Source: Raineyella fluvialis (GTDB taxonomy: Bacteria > Actinomycetota > Actinomycetes > Propionibacteriales > Propionibacteriaceae). From it: a stretch of DNA of 64,000 nt. Made by a program: the position numbers and the translations under genes. Of the stretch, positions 17,839-28,005 are shown in pieces. Numbering within the stretch: the stretch's first letter is position 1; every line of letters begins with the position of its first letter. Under the pieces are notes generated by a model, which saw only the letters and a program-made list of their open reading frames with translations, was not told the DNA's origin and made no database searches. The DNA lies in NCBI RefSeq assembly GCF_009646095.1, contig NZ_CP045725.1, positions 1,984,001 through 2,048,000 of the forward strand, in the 5' to 3' direction.

Positions 17839-18969
17839 TCAGTCGCCCATGCAGGTGCCGACGTGCCGGGCAGCCAGCAGCCAGGGATGGTCCAGGGGGA
17901 CGGTCTTGAGGTTGCCCGCCACGTCCTCCAATGGGACCGGGACCGCGGCCTGCCCTTGGGCTGCCACGGTCACCCCGAAGTGCCCCTCCGCCACCAGCCC
18001 GGCACCGGCTCCACCCAGCAGCGTGCCGAGCAGCCGGTCCTGGGCGTCCGGGGTGCCGCCGCGTTGGACGTAACCCAGGACGGTGACGCGTGACTCCAGA
18101 CCGGTCGCGGCCTCCAGGGCTTCCGCCAGGTCGAAGGCGTTGCTGCGATGGGCGGCGATCACGGCGTTGAGGTGGCTCTTGGCGGCGGCCTTGGCCTCGG
18201 GGTTGTCGGTGGAACGGATCAGCGCCTGGGCGGCCGCGAGGTCGGCGGTGCGCTGGATGTCGCGGGCCCCCTCGGCGATCGCGACGACCGAGAAGTTGTG
18301 GCCCCGTGCGGCGCGCTCCTGGATGGACGCGGCGACCGAGTCGATGGTGTAAGGGATCTCGGGCAGCAGGATGATGTCTGCTCCGCCCGCGATCCCCGCC
18401 CCCAGAGCCAGCCATCCCGCCTTGTGACCCATGGTTTCCACGACGATGATCCGGTGGTGGGAGTGGGCCGTCGAGTGGAGGCGGTCGATGGCGTCGGTGG
18501 CGATGCCGAGGGCGGTGGAGAACCCGAAGCTGGTCTCGGTGTGGGCGATGTCGTTGTCGATGGTCTTCGGCAGGTGGATGATGTTCAGCCCCGCCTTGGC
18601 GAGTCGCAGCGCGTTCTTCGCCGTGCCGCCCCCGCCGATGCATACGAGGGCGGCGAGTGCGTCCTTCTCGTAGTTGTCGACGATGGTGGGCACCATGTCG
18701 ACGATCTCGTCGTCGACCCGCATCTTGTGCGGCTTGTCGCGGGAGGTGCCGAGGATGGTGCCGCCGGTGGTGAGGATGCCGGACAGGGACACCGAGTCGA
18801 GGACGACGAAGCGGTTCTCCGCCAAGCCGCGGATGCCGTCGCGGAAGCCGACGACCTCCATGTCGTGATGGCCGACGGCCGCCTTGCCGAATCCACGGAT
18901 CGCCGCGTTCAGGCCCGGGCTGTCGCCTCCTGCGGTCAATACCCCGACCCGGCGCTTCTTGCTGCTCAT
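17839..18969 (-). CDS. pfkA: 6-phosphofructokinase
   Basis: Phosphorylates fructose 6-phosphate to the 1,6-bisphosphate in glycolysis. The 376-residue protein has the family landmarks [16 protein letters not shown], the catalytic PKTIDND (134-140), [10 protein letters not shown]-type MGR-loop ([14 protein letters not shown]) and [14 protein letters not shown]. The nucleotide/Mg loop, usually GGDG(S/T), reads GGGGT (112-116), so the Asp that normally contacts Mg is Gly. Lys135 before TIDND is found in PPi- and mixed-type enzymes, so the phosphoryl donor is uncertain. Single gene with its own short upstream region. Confidence 0.88.
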   Translation of the reverse strand: MSSKKRRVGVLTAGGDSPGLNAAIRGFGKAAVGHHDMEVVGFRDGIRGLAENRFVVLDSVSLSGILTTGGTILGTSRDKPHKMRVDDEIVDMVPTIVDNYEKDALAALVCIGGGGTAKNALRLAKAGLNIIHLPKTIDNDIAHTETSFGFSTALGIATDAIDRLHSTAHSHHRIIVVETMGHKAGWLALGAGIAGGADIILLPEIPYTIDSVAASIQERAARGHNFSVVAIAEGARDIQRTADLAAAQALIRSTDNPEAKAAAKSHLNAVIAAHRSNAFDLAEALEAATGLESRVTVLGYVQRGGTPDAQDRLLGTLLGGAGAGLVAEGHFGVTVAAQGQAAVPVPLEDVAGNLKTVPLDHPWLLAARHVGTCMGD

Positions 18970-19040
18970 CCGGCCCTCCTTGCGCGTACGGTCTGCCCAG
19001 CCTAGCGGCTGGGTCGTACGTCCAGCAGTGCTGCGGATTG

Positions 19041-19643
19041 TCAGGCCAGGGTCGTCAGCGCGATGTCGATCCGGCCCTCGGTGAGGCCGCACCAGTCGGG
19101 TGCGGTGTGGGGACGGGTGCGGGGCATCCCGACGAAGCTGGCGCGGGCGATGCCGCCGTACACGAAGGCGTCCCCGGACTCGAGCAGGACGTTGCGGTAG
19201 GGACGGGTCGGTGCCTGGGTGTTCCCCAACCGGAACTCACCGGAGTCGCCGAGCGACAGGATCACCACCGGCCCGGTGCCCTGCTGTCGATGGACCCGCA
19301 GGAACGCGCCGGGCTCGAGGTGGGTGACCAGGGCGCTGTTGGGGGTCCAGGTGGCGGGATCGAGGTCGGGTTCGCCGGGCGATGGCAGGCCGTGTCCCAG
19401 AGCCGTACGAGCGATGTCGACCACCCAGTCGGGCACCTCGCTGACGTGCCGGCGCAGGGTGGCGCCCCGCGCGGTGATCTGCTGGCCGGGCCAGGCGCGC
19501 GAACCGGCGACCAGGCGGCGCTGGTCCTCCAGCGAGAGGAGGTCCGGGACATGGGTGGCATCCGGCCCCACCCTGCGGACCGGCCGGTCCACCACGTCGA
19601 CGGGGAACAGTGCCTCCAGTTGAATCGTCGCGGTCCCGCCCAT
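19041..19643 (-). CDS. AlkB-like protein lacking iron ligands
   Basis: A 200-residue protein aligning along its second half with AlkB-type 2-oxoglutarate dioxygenases ([47 protein letters not shown]). In active AlkB the Fe(II) ligands are H-x-D and a later His. Here the first motif is His118-Arg-Gln120 (Asp replaced), and the distal His position is Val171 (SFVGM in place of FYHGI). One of the two C-terminal Arg that bind 2-oxoglutarate appears to be missing too. It is therefore probably not a working demethylase, though the fold and perhaps nucleic acid binding remain. Start ATG 19643. Confidence 0.7.
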   Translation of the reverse strand: MGGTATIQLEALFPVDVVDRPVRRVGPDATHVPDLLSLEDQRRLVAGSRAWPGQQITARGATLRRHVSEVPDWVVDIARTALGHGLPSPGEPDLDPATWTPNSALVTHLEPGAFLRVHRQQGTGPVVILSLGDSGEFRLGNTQAPTRPYRNVLLESGDAFVYGGIARASFVGMPRTRPHTAPDWCGLTEGRIDIALTTLA

Positions 19644-19768
19644 GTCGCCCCTCGCGGATCTGGTGTCACCCGGCCGGGGTCTCCCGGCCGCCTCCGAAAG
19701 CGTACATACGTTCTAGTGCAAGGGTGTGACATCCGCGCTGACGTGTCGCTTTGCGCGGGGACGCGGCG

Positions 19769-21091
19769 TCAGGCGACCCTGACCTCCAGCGGCGGCCGGC
19801 CCACTTCGGCACGGATGCCGGCGCTCACCGCGGTGAGCCAGGTGGAGATCGAGGTACGGGCCTCTGCCGTGTCGGGGTAGCGGCACCGCACGTGCATGCC
19901 GTCGTCGTTGAGCAGGAACCAGAACATCACCCCGTCAGTGGGGAGCGAGGCGGACACCTGCAAAGGCGACAGGCCGGCGGGCAGGGCGACCGGCAGCCGG
20001 CGGTTGTCCAGCCAGGACAGGGCGAACATGCCTGGTGCGGTCGGCATCCCGCCGTACGGCGCCATGATCGGGGCCAGCGGGAAGGAGCCGAGCCGGATGG
20101 CGTCCTTGACAGCCGTGGCGCAGGCCTGCGGATCGGGCGAGTCGGACTCGAGGACGGAGTTCGTGATGAACCAGCCCACCGCGTCCCGCCAGCGCTCCTC
20201 GTTGCGGCTGTGCACCGGCATCACCGCCCGCAGCGGCTGACCGGTGAGCTCCCGGGTGACCCGCGTCATCACTGACACCGTCAGCGGCAACATCCGCACC
20301 CCGAGTTCGGTGGCGCGGTCGCCGTACGCCGCCAACTCCGCGGCGTCGAGGATGTCCACGACGTCCACGATGTCCGGCTGGGGACGCGACACGTCGCCCA
20401 GGGACAGCGGGAAGAGCGGCATCACCCCACCGGCACGCTCGAGGATCTCGGCCCAACGAGTCCGGACGTCCTCGGGGGCCGGTGGCTGGGCCGCGAGCAG
20501 CGCCGTGTGCTCGGCGAACGGATGCGCGGGCGGCAGGTCAGCCCCCGGCGTACGCCCCTCGTCGAGGTCGGCGAGGATCGCGATCAGATCCCGGACCAGG
20601 ACAAGCATCGACCAGGCGTCGACGTGGGCATGGTCCGCGCCGATGATCACGGTCTGGCGCCGCTCGCCCTCCACCATCAGCAGCCGGTGCGAGGGCCGTT
20701 CGTACGGGGAACAGGTGGTGTCGAGGACCGACTGGACGACAGCGGCCGGGCCCTGGCCGGTCGTGGGGAGATGGTCGACCCAGCAGCCCGGCGCGACCTC
20801 GACCTCGTGCAGGCGCAGGGTGCCGGCGTCCCGGGTGAAGGCGGTGTGCAGCGTGCCGTGGCGCGCGATGACCGCGAGCCAGGCGGTGGCGAGCTGCTCG
20901 CGATCGAGAGGCTGGGGCGGTGTGAAGGCGACCGCCATCCAGGAGCCGGGGCGCGGCCCGGCACCGACATGGCGGTCCTGGTCGAAGGAGACCGGCAGTT
21001 CGCGACCGGTGGTGCCGGTCGCGTCCGTGGCGTAGCCGCTCACCCGTCCGTGCTCCGGCAGGGGGAACGACCCGATGCTCGTCTGGCGCAT
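19769..21091 (-). CDS. Condensation-domain acyltransferase-like protein
   Basis: A stand-alone 440-residue protein of the chloramphenicol-acetyltransferase/NRPS condensation superfamily. The catalytic HHxxxDG motif appears as DHAHVDAWS, and the second half contains VMPVHSRNEERWRDAVGWFITNS, similar to the condensation-domain latch region, as in PapA-type acyltransferases. No carrier protein or NRPS gene is adjacent, so it may acylate a small molecule or lipid. ATG 21091 chosen at the conserved start (MRQTSIGSFPLPEHGR). It is divergent from the alpha/beta hydrolase gene (53 bp apart). Confidence 0.75.
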   Translation of the reverse strand: MRQTSIGSFPLPEHGRVSGYATDATGTTGRELPVSFDQDRHVGAGPRPGSWMAVAFTPPQPLDREQLATAWLAVIARHGTLHTAFTRDAGTLRLHEVEVAPGCWVDHLPTTGQGPAAVVQSVLDTTCSPYERPSHRLLMVEGERRQTVIIGADHAHVDAWSMLVLVRDLIAILADLDEGRTPGADLPPAHPFAEHTALLAAQPPAPEDVRTRWAEILERAGGVMPLFPLSLGDVSRPQPDIVDVVDILDAAELAAYGDRATELGVRMLPLTVSVMTRVTRELTGQPLRAVMPVHSRNEERWRDAVGWFITNSVLESDSPDPQACATAVKDAIRLGSFPLAPIMAPYGGMPTAPGMFALSWLDNRRLPVALPAGLSPLQVSASLPTDGVMFWFLLNDDGMHVRCRYPDTAEARTSISTWLTAVSAGIRAEVGRPPLEVRVA

Positions 21092-21143
21092 GGCTCGTAC
21101 CCTAAGGGGATCATGTGACAGCTCAGGTAACAGGAGATGACCC

Positions 21144-21974
21144 ATGGCCCGCCTCGAACTGATCGACCGTACGACCGGCGGGCGCGTGCGCCTCGCCTAC
21201 GACGCCGTCGGGGAGGGTTCCGCGGTGGTCCAACTGCACGGGCTCACCTCCAGCCGGGAGCGGGACCGTCGCCTCGGGCTCGACTTCATCGCCGGCATGC
21301 CCGGCCACCGCCTACTGCACTACGACGCGCGGGGCCACGGAGCCTCGACCGGCCCGCTGAGCCCCGGTGCGTACGCGTGGCCCCGGCTCGCCGAGGACCT
21401 GCTCGGGCTGCTCGACCATGTCGTGCCCGGCGAACGCGTCCACGCCGTCGGAAAATCGATGGGGGTGGGCACGGTTCTGCATGCCGCGGTGCGGCACCCG
21501 GAGCGTTTCTCGGGGCTGACGCTGATCATCCCACCGACCGCGTGGGCCTCCCGGGTGGCGCAGCACGACGCCTACCTCCGCAACGCGGACATGATCGAGC
21601 GGCGTGGGGTGCGGTACTGGTCCGGCCTCGAGAAACGCCTGCCGATGCCGCCCGCCGTCCGACCCGATCGCCCGTTCACCCTCCCTGACGTGGACGAGGG
21701 TCTGCTACCGACCCTCTATCGCGATGCCGCGGCGACCGACCTGCCGTCGGTCGACCTGCTCGCCGGCCTCGATCTACCGGTCCTGATCCTCGGTTGGATC
21801 GACGATCCTTCCCACCCGCTCTCCACGGCGCGGACCCTGGACGAGGCGCTGCCGGACAGCCGGCTGCAGATCGCCCGGACCCCGCGGATGTCGAGACCTG
21901 GTCGGGCCTGATCGCCGAGCAGGTGAACTCCGTGGGGGTCCACGTCGGAGGGAACGGGCGCCGTCGGCGCTGAG
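21144..21974 (+). CDS. Alpha/beta hydrolase, apparent frameshift near C-terminus
   Basis: Serine hydrolase with LHGLTSSRERD (oxyanion region), HYDARGHGAS and the nucleophile elbow GKSMGVG; substrate unknown. A strong ribosome site (CAGGAGA) precedes ATG 21144. As written the frame ends at 21911 with IARTPRMSRPGRA. Adding one C to the run 21880-21883 continues instead as TPADVETWSGLIAEQVNSVGV to a stop at 21974, which looks like the natural helical end of the fold. Divergent from the condensation-fold gene. Confidence 0.75.
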
Positions 21975-22080
21975 GCCTCGTCGGCAGCTACAACGACCTG
22001 ACGGAACTGATGGCGCTGACGGTTCTGCCGGACGAGTCGAGATGCTGACCCGCACCTATCCGCTCGAGCGGTCAATGACG

Positions 22081-22794
22081 CTATGGACGATCTCGACGCG
22101 GGTCGTCTTCGCGGTCGCGGGATTCTCGTTCCGTCCTGAGCGACTTCTTGGGCATGACCTCTTCGGCCTCGTCGGTGGCCTTCTCGTCCTCAGGCGTGCC
22201 GAACCGGTAGTCGTGACCCGGTCCCTGGGCCCGCTGCTGAGCCAGATCGGCCGGAGGGGTGACCTCGTCGGTCGCCACTGTGCCGGCGCCGCCCAGGCCG
22301 GAGACCTCCGAGGTCTGCTCCCCGTACTGAGGCTCCTCGTCCGATTGGTCGCTGCCCTGCTCGCTGGTCCCCGACTGATCCTCCTCGACGGCCCGGCGGG
22401 GCTGCGTATCCGTCTCGGTGGCCCGGCGGGGCTGCGGATCCTCTGTCTCGGGGCGGGTCCACTGGGTGGCCGGGCGGGTCTGAGAGTTCATCAACTCGTC
22501 GTACGACTGCGTATCGCCCTGTGTCTCGCCCGAGGTCTCGCCCTGCGTCCCGCCCCAGGTTTCACCCTGCGTCCCGCCCCAGGTTTCACCCTGCGTCCTG
22601 CTCTGGGTCTCACCCTGCGTCCCGCCCTGGGTTTCGTACGTCTCCTCGGTGTACGAGCGATTCTCGCCGTAGGTCTGCTCCGTATAGGGCCGCCGCGTGG
22701 GGTTCGTCGGCTTTCCGATGCCGTAGTCCTCGGTGATCTTTTCCATGTCGTTGTCGAACCGGTCGAGCCGTTCGATGTTCTCGTCGTCACGCAT
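22081..22794 (-). CDS. Repeat-rich hydrophilic protein (Gln/Thr/Gly/Glu)
   Basis: A 237-residue protein without hydrophobic segments. Its centre is a tandem array with an eight-residue unit of the type GGTQGETW (several imperfect copies, DNA about 22525-22640, period 24 bp), flanked by Arg/Glu-rich segments. Such composition predicts intrinsic disorder. No family recognised. Divergent from sppA with 120 bp between starts. Repeat copy number could vary between strains. Confidence 0.55.
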   Translation of the reverse strand: MRDDENIERLDRFDNDMEKITEDYGIGKPTNPTRRPYTEQTYGENRSYTEETYETQGGTQGETQSRTQGETWGGTQGETWGGTQGETSGETQGDTQSYDELMNSQTRPATQWTRPETEDPQPRRATETDTQPRRAVEEDQSGTSEQGSDQSDEEPQYGEQTSEVSGLGGAGTVATDEVTPPADLAQQRAQGPGHDYRFGTPEDEKATDEAEEVMPKKSLRTERESRDREDDPRRDRP

Positions 22795-22914
22795 GTCATG
22801 ACCTTCCGCTCGTCTGACGTGTTCCTCCTGCGTCTACCCGTCCGCGGCCCGGCTAACCCCGAAAGCCCGATGAGTTACCCCGCATGGGCTCTTCGGGCGT
22901 CGTACGGTTGAGGT

Positions 22915-24633
22915 GTGCCTAACCTGAGTTCCTTCCCGGACCTGACGAAGCTCCTCCGCGCCGCTGTTGGTCGCGACGCCGGGGATGATGCCTCCGCTTG
23001 GGCAGTCGTGGACCTGCACGGCGCCTACCCCACCCGTCACGGCCGTCAGTTGGAGGCCTTGCTGGGTCGCAGCGAGACGCTCGAGTCGCTGACTGACCGA
23101 CTCGACACCCTCGCCCGGCTGGATTCCCTCCAGGGGGTGCTTGTCCGGGTGATCAACCTGACCGCCGGTCTGGTCACCTGCGAGGCCATCGCGCATGCCC
23201 TCGGACGGCTGCAGGAACACCGCCGGGTCGTCGTCTACCTCCCGCAGGTCGGCATGCGTAGCCTGCTCGTCGCCAGCGGCGTACGCGAGGTGGTGGCCCC
23301 GGAGTCAGCGGACGTCATGCTGCCCGGTTTCGCCGCGGAGCGGGTGTTCTATGGCGAGTTCCTCAGCCGTCGCGGCATCGGCTTCGAGAATCTGCGTATC
23401 CGTGAGTACAAGTCGGCTCTCACGCGGTTCTCGGACGATCACATGGACGACTTCGAGCGCGAGCAGCTCACCGCCTACATCGACTCCGCGGAGCGGTCAT
23501 GGCGTTCGGCCGTCACCCGGGAGGGCGCCGGGGAGGCCGTCACCGGGGAGGGTGCCGGGGAGGGCGCCGGGGAGGCCGTCACCGGGGAGGAGGCCGCAGA
23601 GGCTGTTCGGGGCGAGGGGGCCCAAGCCGTGGACTGGCTGGACGCGGGCTTCACCAATGCCGCCCAGTTGGTCGACGCGGGTCTGATCACCCGCGTGGCG
23701 TACGACGACGAGATCGCCGCCCCGGCGGACGAGGACTGGGGCCGCTCCATAGCGTTTGTCCGCGCCCAGCTGGCGGGTCGACTACACGTGAAGAAGCAGG
23801 AGGGGATCGCCGTCATCCCTGTGCTGGGGACCATCGTGTCCGGACGCAGCCGCCCTGCCGGCCCTCTGCTCGCGGGGCAGACCTCCGGTTCCGAGACCGT
23901 GGTCGCCGCACTGCGCCGGGCGGAGCGCGACGAACTCACCAAGGCGATCGTGCTGCTCGTCGACTCCGGCGGCGGGTCGGCGCTCGCCTCCGATGTGATC
24001 TGTCGGGCCGTGGCGCGCTGCGCCAAGCCGGTGGTCGCGGTGATGGGCGAGGTCGCGGCGTCCGGCGGTTACTACGTGCTCGCCAGGGCGGACCACGTGG
24101 TGGCCAGCCCGTTCACCGTCACCGGCAGCATCGGTGTCGTCGTGGGCAAGCCGGTGCTGACGGACCTCAACGGGAGGATCGGCCGCAACCCCGAGTCGGT
24201 GGGCCGGGACATGGCACTCTTCGGCAGCCCCAACCGCCCCTTCACCGAGGCCGAGCGTGCTTGGGCCGAGCGGATGATGGACGAGGCGTACGGGAGGTTC
24301 CTGACCCAGGTGGCGGAGGGCCGCCGGCTCAGCAGGGAGCGGGTGGACGACCTCGGGCGTGGGCGGATCTGGAGCGGTGCCGATGCGCACGAGCGAGGAC
24401 TCGTCGACGAGCTCGGGGACCTGTCGAGCGCCCTCGCGGCCGCCCGTCGGCTGGCCGGTCTGCCGGACGACGCCCCGGTGCGGCCGCCGTCCACCAGCTT
24501 CGCCCTCCCGGGCGTGCCCGTGTTCGGGAAGGACCCGGCAGCCGCGGTGGCGAGCGCGGCGCTGGCGGCCGTGTGGCCCTTCGGTGACGAGCGCGTCCTG
24601 ACCTGGTTCGACTCGGCCCTGACCATTCGCTGA
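22915..24633 (+). CDS. sppA: Signal peptide peptidase SppA (S49 serine protease)
   Basis: Ser-Lys dyad protease of 572 residues with two S49 halves, which degrades cleaved signal peptides at the membrane in better-studied bacteria. Seen: Lys in IREYKSALTRFSDDHMDDFE of the first half, and the catalytic Ser in MGEVAASGGYYVLARAD of the second half, followed by FTVTGSIGVVVGKP. Between the halves, residues near 200-230 are a Gly/Glu/Ala repeat (EGAGEAVTGE type) encoded by a direct DNA repeat at about 23521-23598, not part of the usual fold. GTG 22915 is the start. No clear N-terminal membrane helix. Confidence 0.87.
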   Translation: MPNLSSFPDLTKLLRAAVGRDAGDDASAWAVVDLHGAYPTRHGRQLEALLGRSETLESLTDRLDTLARLDSLQGVLVRVINLTAGLVTCEAIAHALGRLQEHRRVVVYLPQVGMRSLLVASGVREVVAPESADVMLPGFAAERVFYGEFLSRRGIGFENLRIREYKSALTRFSDDHMDDFEREQLTAYIDSAERSWRSAVTREGAGEAVTGEGAGEGAGEAVTGEEAAEAVRGEGAQAVDWLDAGFTNAAQLVDAGLITRVAYDDEIAAPADEDWGRSIAFVRAQLAGRLHVKKQEGIAVIPVLGTIVSGRSRPAGPLLAGQTSGSETVVAALRRAERDELTKAIVLLVDSGGGSALASDVICRAVARCAKPVVAVMGEVAASGGYYVLARADHVVASPFTVTGSIGVVVGKPVLTDLNGRIGRNPESVGRDMALFGSPNRPFTEAERAWAERMMDEAYGRFLTQVAEGRRLSRERVDDLGRGRIWSGADAHERGLVDELGDLSSALAAARRLAGLPDDAPVRPPSTSFALPGVPVFGKDPAAAVASAALAAVWPFGDERVLTWFDSALTIR

Positions 24634-24642
24634 GGTCGCGCC

Positions 24643-25035
24643 ATGGCGCATCCGCAGCTGTTCGATGACGACGACCCGTTCCTGCAACGGGTCAGGGAGA
24701 TGGCGCTGGCCTTCCCCGGTGCAGCGGAGAAGATCAGCCACGGCCGCCCCGCCTTCTTCACGACCAAGGTCTTCGTCTACTTCGGTGGGGACATCAGGGT
24801 CGACGGTGCGTACGTGGAGCATGCGCACTCCCTGCTGGTGCATCCCGATGAGGCGGAAGTGCTCGCGCTGGCCGCGGACCCGCGTTGCTACCGCCCCGCC
24901 TCTCTCGGGCCCAGTGGCTGGATCGGGCTCGATCTCAACGAGAACACCGACTGGGCGGAGGTCCGTGAACTGATCGAGGCGTCCTACCGGGACACCGCCC
25001 GGGCCCGGCTCATCGCCGTACTCGACGCTGGCTGA
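24643..25035 (+). CDS. MmcQ/YjbR-family protein
   Basis: A 130-residue protein with FPGAAEKISHGRPAFFTTKVFVYFGG and GWIGLDLNENTDWAEVRELIEASYRDTA, matching the MmcQ/YjbR (CyaY-like DNA-binding fold) family. Members are widespread but without a settled function. It starts 9 bp after sppA and is probably cotranscribed with it. Confidence 0.8.
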   Translation: MAHPQLFDDDDPFLQRVREMALAFPGAAEKISHGRPAFFTTKVFVYFGGDIRVDGAYVEHAHSLLVHPDEAEVLALAADPRCYRPASLGPSGWIGLDLNENTDWAEVRELIEASYRDTARARLIAVLDAG

Positions 25036-25192
25036 TCTGCTCCAGCGATCACCGATCACCGATCCGGGATCCGGATCCGCGTCCCGGACAGCCGCCGTCG
25101 TTCCTGTTCGACGCCGGGCATCGGCGCCCGGCGGCTGACTGAAGGCCCGGCGGTGTGGGCTTGTCCCCACGGGAATACCCTGGCCAGATCCG

Positions 25193-25217
25193 AAGTTGAG
25201 TGGATGTCGCTCAACTT
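25193..25217. promoter_or_regulatory. HAIR-like inverted repeat (HspR operator)
   Basis: Inverted repeat AAGTTGAG at 25193-25200 and CTCAACTT at 25210-25217 with 9 bp between, 110 bp upstream of clpB. It closely resembles the HAIR element (CTTGAGT-N7-ACTCAAG) through which HspR represses clpB and dnaK in actinobacteria, differing at the outer base of each arm. Confidence 0.6.
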
Positions 25218-25326
25218 TGGTCGAGCGGCGTCGGGCAAAGGCCTGAAAGGCCCGCGTCAGACCCCGAACAGTGGCAGGCTCGACCACGAGCCAGCTGCCC
25301 AGCCGAGCCGGAGAACACAAGGACAC

Positions 25327-28005
25327 ATGGACGCCAACAAGCTCACCACCAAGAGCCGCGACGCGTACTCGACCGCCGTACGCACCGCGCTCACCAACGG
25401 CAACCCGAACGTCGAGGCCGTGCACCTGTTGCACGCGATGCTGATCACCCCGGAGAACACCGTCGGTCCGCTGCTCGAGTCGGTCGACGCGGACCCGCGC
25501 ACCATCGATGCCGAGGCCGAGAAGGCGATCAAGCGCCTGCCCGCCGCGTCGGGGTCCTCCGTCTCCCAGCCCCAGCTCTCCGGTGCCGTCGCGCGCGTCC
25601 TCGCGGACGCCGAGACGCGTACGGAGAAGCTCGGTGACAGCTACATCGCCACCGAGCACCTGCTGATCGCGCTGGCCGCGATCGACTCCGAGGCCAAGCA
25701 GATCCTCGTCAAGCAGGGCGCCACGGCCGAGACGCTGACCGCCGCCTTCCAGGAGGCCCGCGGATCCAAGCGGGTCACCTCCGAGGGCCAGGAGGGCACG
25801 TCCAGTGCACTGGAGCAGTACGGCTACGACATGACCGCCGCGGCCCGGGAGGGCAAGCTCGACCCGGTCATCGGTCGCGACCAGGAGATCCGCCGCGTCG
25901 TCCAGGTCCTCGCCCGGCGGACGAAGAACAACCCGGTGCTCATCGGTGAGCCCGGCGTCGGCAAGACGGCCGTCGTCGAGGGGTTGGCCCAGCGCATCGT
26001 GGCGGGCGACGTCCCCGACTCACTCAAGGGCCGTCGGCTGATCAGCCTCGATCTCGGCGGCATGGTCGCGGGAGCGAAGTACCGCGGCGAGTTCGAGGAG
26101 CGGCTGAAGAGCGTGCTCTCCGAGATCAAGGACGCCGAGGGACAGATCGTCACGTTCATCGACGAGATCCACACGGTGATCGGGGCCGGCGCGACCGGCG
26201 ACTCCTCGATGGACGCCGGCAACATGCTCAAGCCGATGCTGGCGCGTGGTGAGCTGCGCCTGATCGGCGCCACCACCCTGGACGAGTACCGCGAGAACAT
26301 CGAGAAGGACCCCGCCTTCGAGCGGCGGTTCCAGCAGGTCTTCGTCGGGGAGCCCAGTGTCGAGGACTCGATCGCCATCCTCCGCGGCCTGCGGGAGCGC
26401 TACGAGGCGCACCACAAGGTGGCGATCACCGACCAGGCGCTGGTCGCCGCGGCGACCCTCTCGCACCGCTACATCACCGGGCGCAAGCTGCCGGACAAGG
26501 CCATCGACCTCGTCGACGAGGCCGCGTCCCGGCTGCGGATGGAGATCGACTCCTCCCCGGTGGAGATCGACGAACTGCGCCGCAAGGTCGACCGGCTGAC
26601 GATGGAGCAGATGGCGCTGGAGAAGGAGTCCGATCCGGCGACCCAGGAACGGCTCGCCCGCCTCAACGCCGAACTGGCCGACACCCAGGAGACCCTGCGC
26701 GGTCTCGAACAGCGTTGGGAGGCCGAGAAGCAGGGCCTGAACCGAGTCGGTGACATCCGCAAGCAGATCGACGAACTGCGCGTGGCGGCCGACCGGGCCC
26801 AGCGCGAGGGTGACCTGGCGCATGCCTCGGAGATCCTCTACGGCGAGATCCCTGCCCTCGAGAAGGAACTCGAGCGGGCCGACGAGGCCGAGAAGAACAC
26901 CAAGCCGATGGTCTCGGAGGAGGTCACCGCCCAGGACATCGCCGAGGTGGTGGCGGCCTGGACCGGCATCCCGGTCGGCAAGATGCTCCAGGGTGAATCG
27001 GAGAAGCTGCTGCAGATGGAGCAGCACCTCGGCCAGCGCCTGATCGGCCAGACCGAGGCCGTCACCGCCGTCGCCGACGCCGTCCGGCGCTCCCGGGCCG
27101 GCATCTCCGACCCGAACAAGCCGACCGGCTCCTTCCTCTTCCTCGGCCCCACCGGCGTCGGCAAGACCGAGCTGGCGAAGTCGCTGGCGGAGTTCCTCTT
27201 CGATGACGAGCAGAGCATGGTCCGGATCGATATGAGCGAGTACTCCGAGAAGCACTCGGTCGCCCGCCTCGTCGGTGCCCCTCCGGGCTACATCGGGTAC
27301 GAGGAGGGTGGCCAGCTCACCGAGGCCGTACGCCGCCGTCCGTACTCGGTCATCCTGCTCGACGAGGTGGAGAAGGCCCACCCCGAGGTCTTCGACATCC
27401 TGCTGCAGGTGCTGGACGACGGCCGGTTGACCGACGGTCAGGGCCGTACGGTCGACTTCCGCAACACCATCCTGATCCTCACCTCGAACCTCGGTTCGCA
27501 GTACCTGGCCGACCAGGCGATCTCCGAGGAGACCAAGCGCGAGGCGGTGATGGGCGTCGTCAGGTCATCGTTCAAGCCGGAATTCCTCAACCGCCTCGAC
27601 GAGGTGGTGATGTTCCGGCCGCTCAGCCGCGACGAACTGACCCGCATCGTCGACATCCAGCTGGCCCGCCTCAACCGCCGGATGGCGGACCGCCGGATCA
27701 GCGTGACGGTGACCCCGGAGGCACGCGAGTGGCTCGGGTTCATGGGCTTCGACCCGGTGTACGGGGCGAGGCCGCTACGGCGCCTGATCCAGTCGACGAT
27801 CGAGGACCAGTTGGCCCGCGCCGTGCTCTCCGGCAGGCTGCACGAGGGGGACATGGTCACCTTCGAGGTCAAGCCGGACAGCGAGGGCCTGCAGATCCTC
27901 GAGTCGGGGTTGTCCGGTGAGGGAGCGGTGGCCCGCACCGGCGACGAGTTCACCGACCGGCGCGACGAGATGGCCCACGGTGACGCTCAGGCGTCGGGGT
28001 CCTGA
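25327..28005 (+). CDS. clpB: ATP-dependent disaggregase ClpB
   Basis: Hexameric AAA+ chaperone that, with DnaK, pulls proteins out of aggregates after heat stress. Full length at 892 residues: N-domain, first nucleotide-binding domain with GEPGVGKT (207-214), the long coiled-coil middle domain (about 400-540, rich in Glu/Arg/Leu heptads), and second nucleotide-binding domain with GPTGVGKT (607-614) and [29 protein letters not shown] 25327 ([13 protein letters not shown]) fits family starts; longer in-frame upstream starts run through the regulatory repeat. The stop overlaps the convergent GyrI-like gene by 19 bp. Confidence 0.97.
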   Translation: MDANKLTTKSRDAYSTAVRTALTNGNPNVEAVHLLHAMLITPENTVGPLLESVDADPRTIDAEAEKAIKRLPAASGSSVSQPQLSGAVARVLADAETRTEKLGDSYIATEHLLIALAAIDSEAKQILVKQGATAETLTAAFQEARGSKRVTSEGQEGTSSALEQYGYDMTAAAREGKLDPVIGRDQEIRRVVQVLARRTKNNPVLIGEPGVGKTAVVEGLAQRIVAGDVPDSLKGRRLISLDLGGMVAGAKYRGEFEERLKSVLSEIKDAEGQIVTFIDEIHTVIGAGATGDSSMDAGNMLKPMLARGELRLIGATTLDEYRENIEKDPAFERRFQQVFVGEPSVEDSIAILRGLRERYEAHHKVAITDQALVAAATLSHRYITGRKLPDKAIDLVDEAASRLRMEIDSSPVEIDELRRKVDRLTMEQMALEKESDPATQERLARLNAELADTQETLRGLEQRWEAEKQGLNRVGDIRKQIDELRVAADRAQREGDLAHASEILYGEIPALEKELERADEAEKNTKPMVSEEVTAQDIAEVVAAWTGIPVGKMLQGESEKLLQMEQHLGQRLIGQTEAVTAVADAVRRSRAGISDPNKPTGSFLFLGPTGVGKTELAKSLAEFLFDDEQSMVRIDMSEYSEKHSVARLVGAPPGYIGYEEGGQLTEAVRRRPYSVILLDEVEKAHPEVFDILLQVLDDGRLTDGQGRTVDFRNTILILTSNLGSQYLADQAISEETKREAVMGVVRSSFKPEFLNRLDEVVMFRPLSRDELTRIVDIQLARLNRRMADRRISVTVTPEAREWLGFMGFDPVYGARPLRRLIQSTIEDQLARAVLSGRLHEGDMVTFEVKPDSEGLQILESGLSGEGAVARTGDEFTDRRDEMAHGDAQASGS

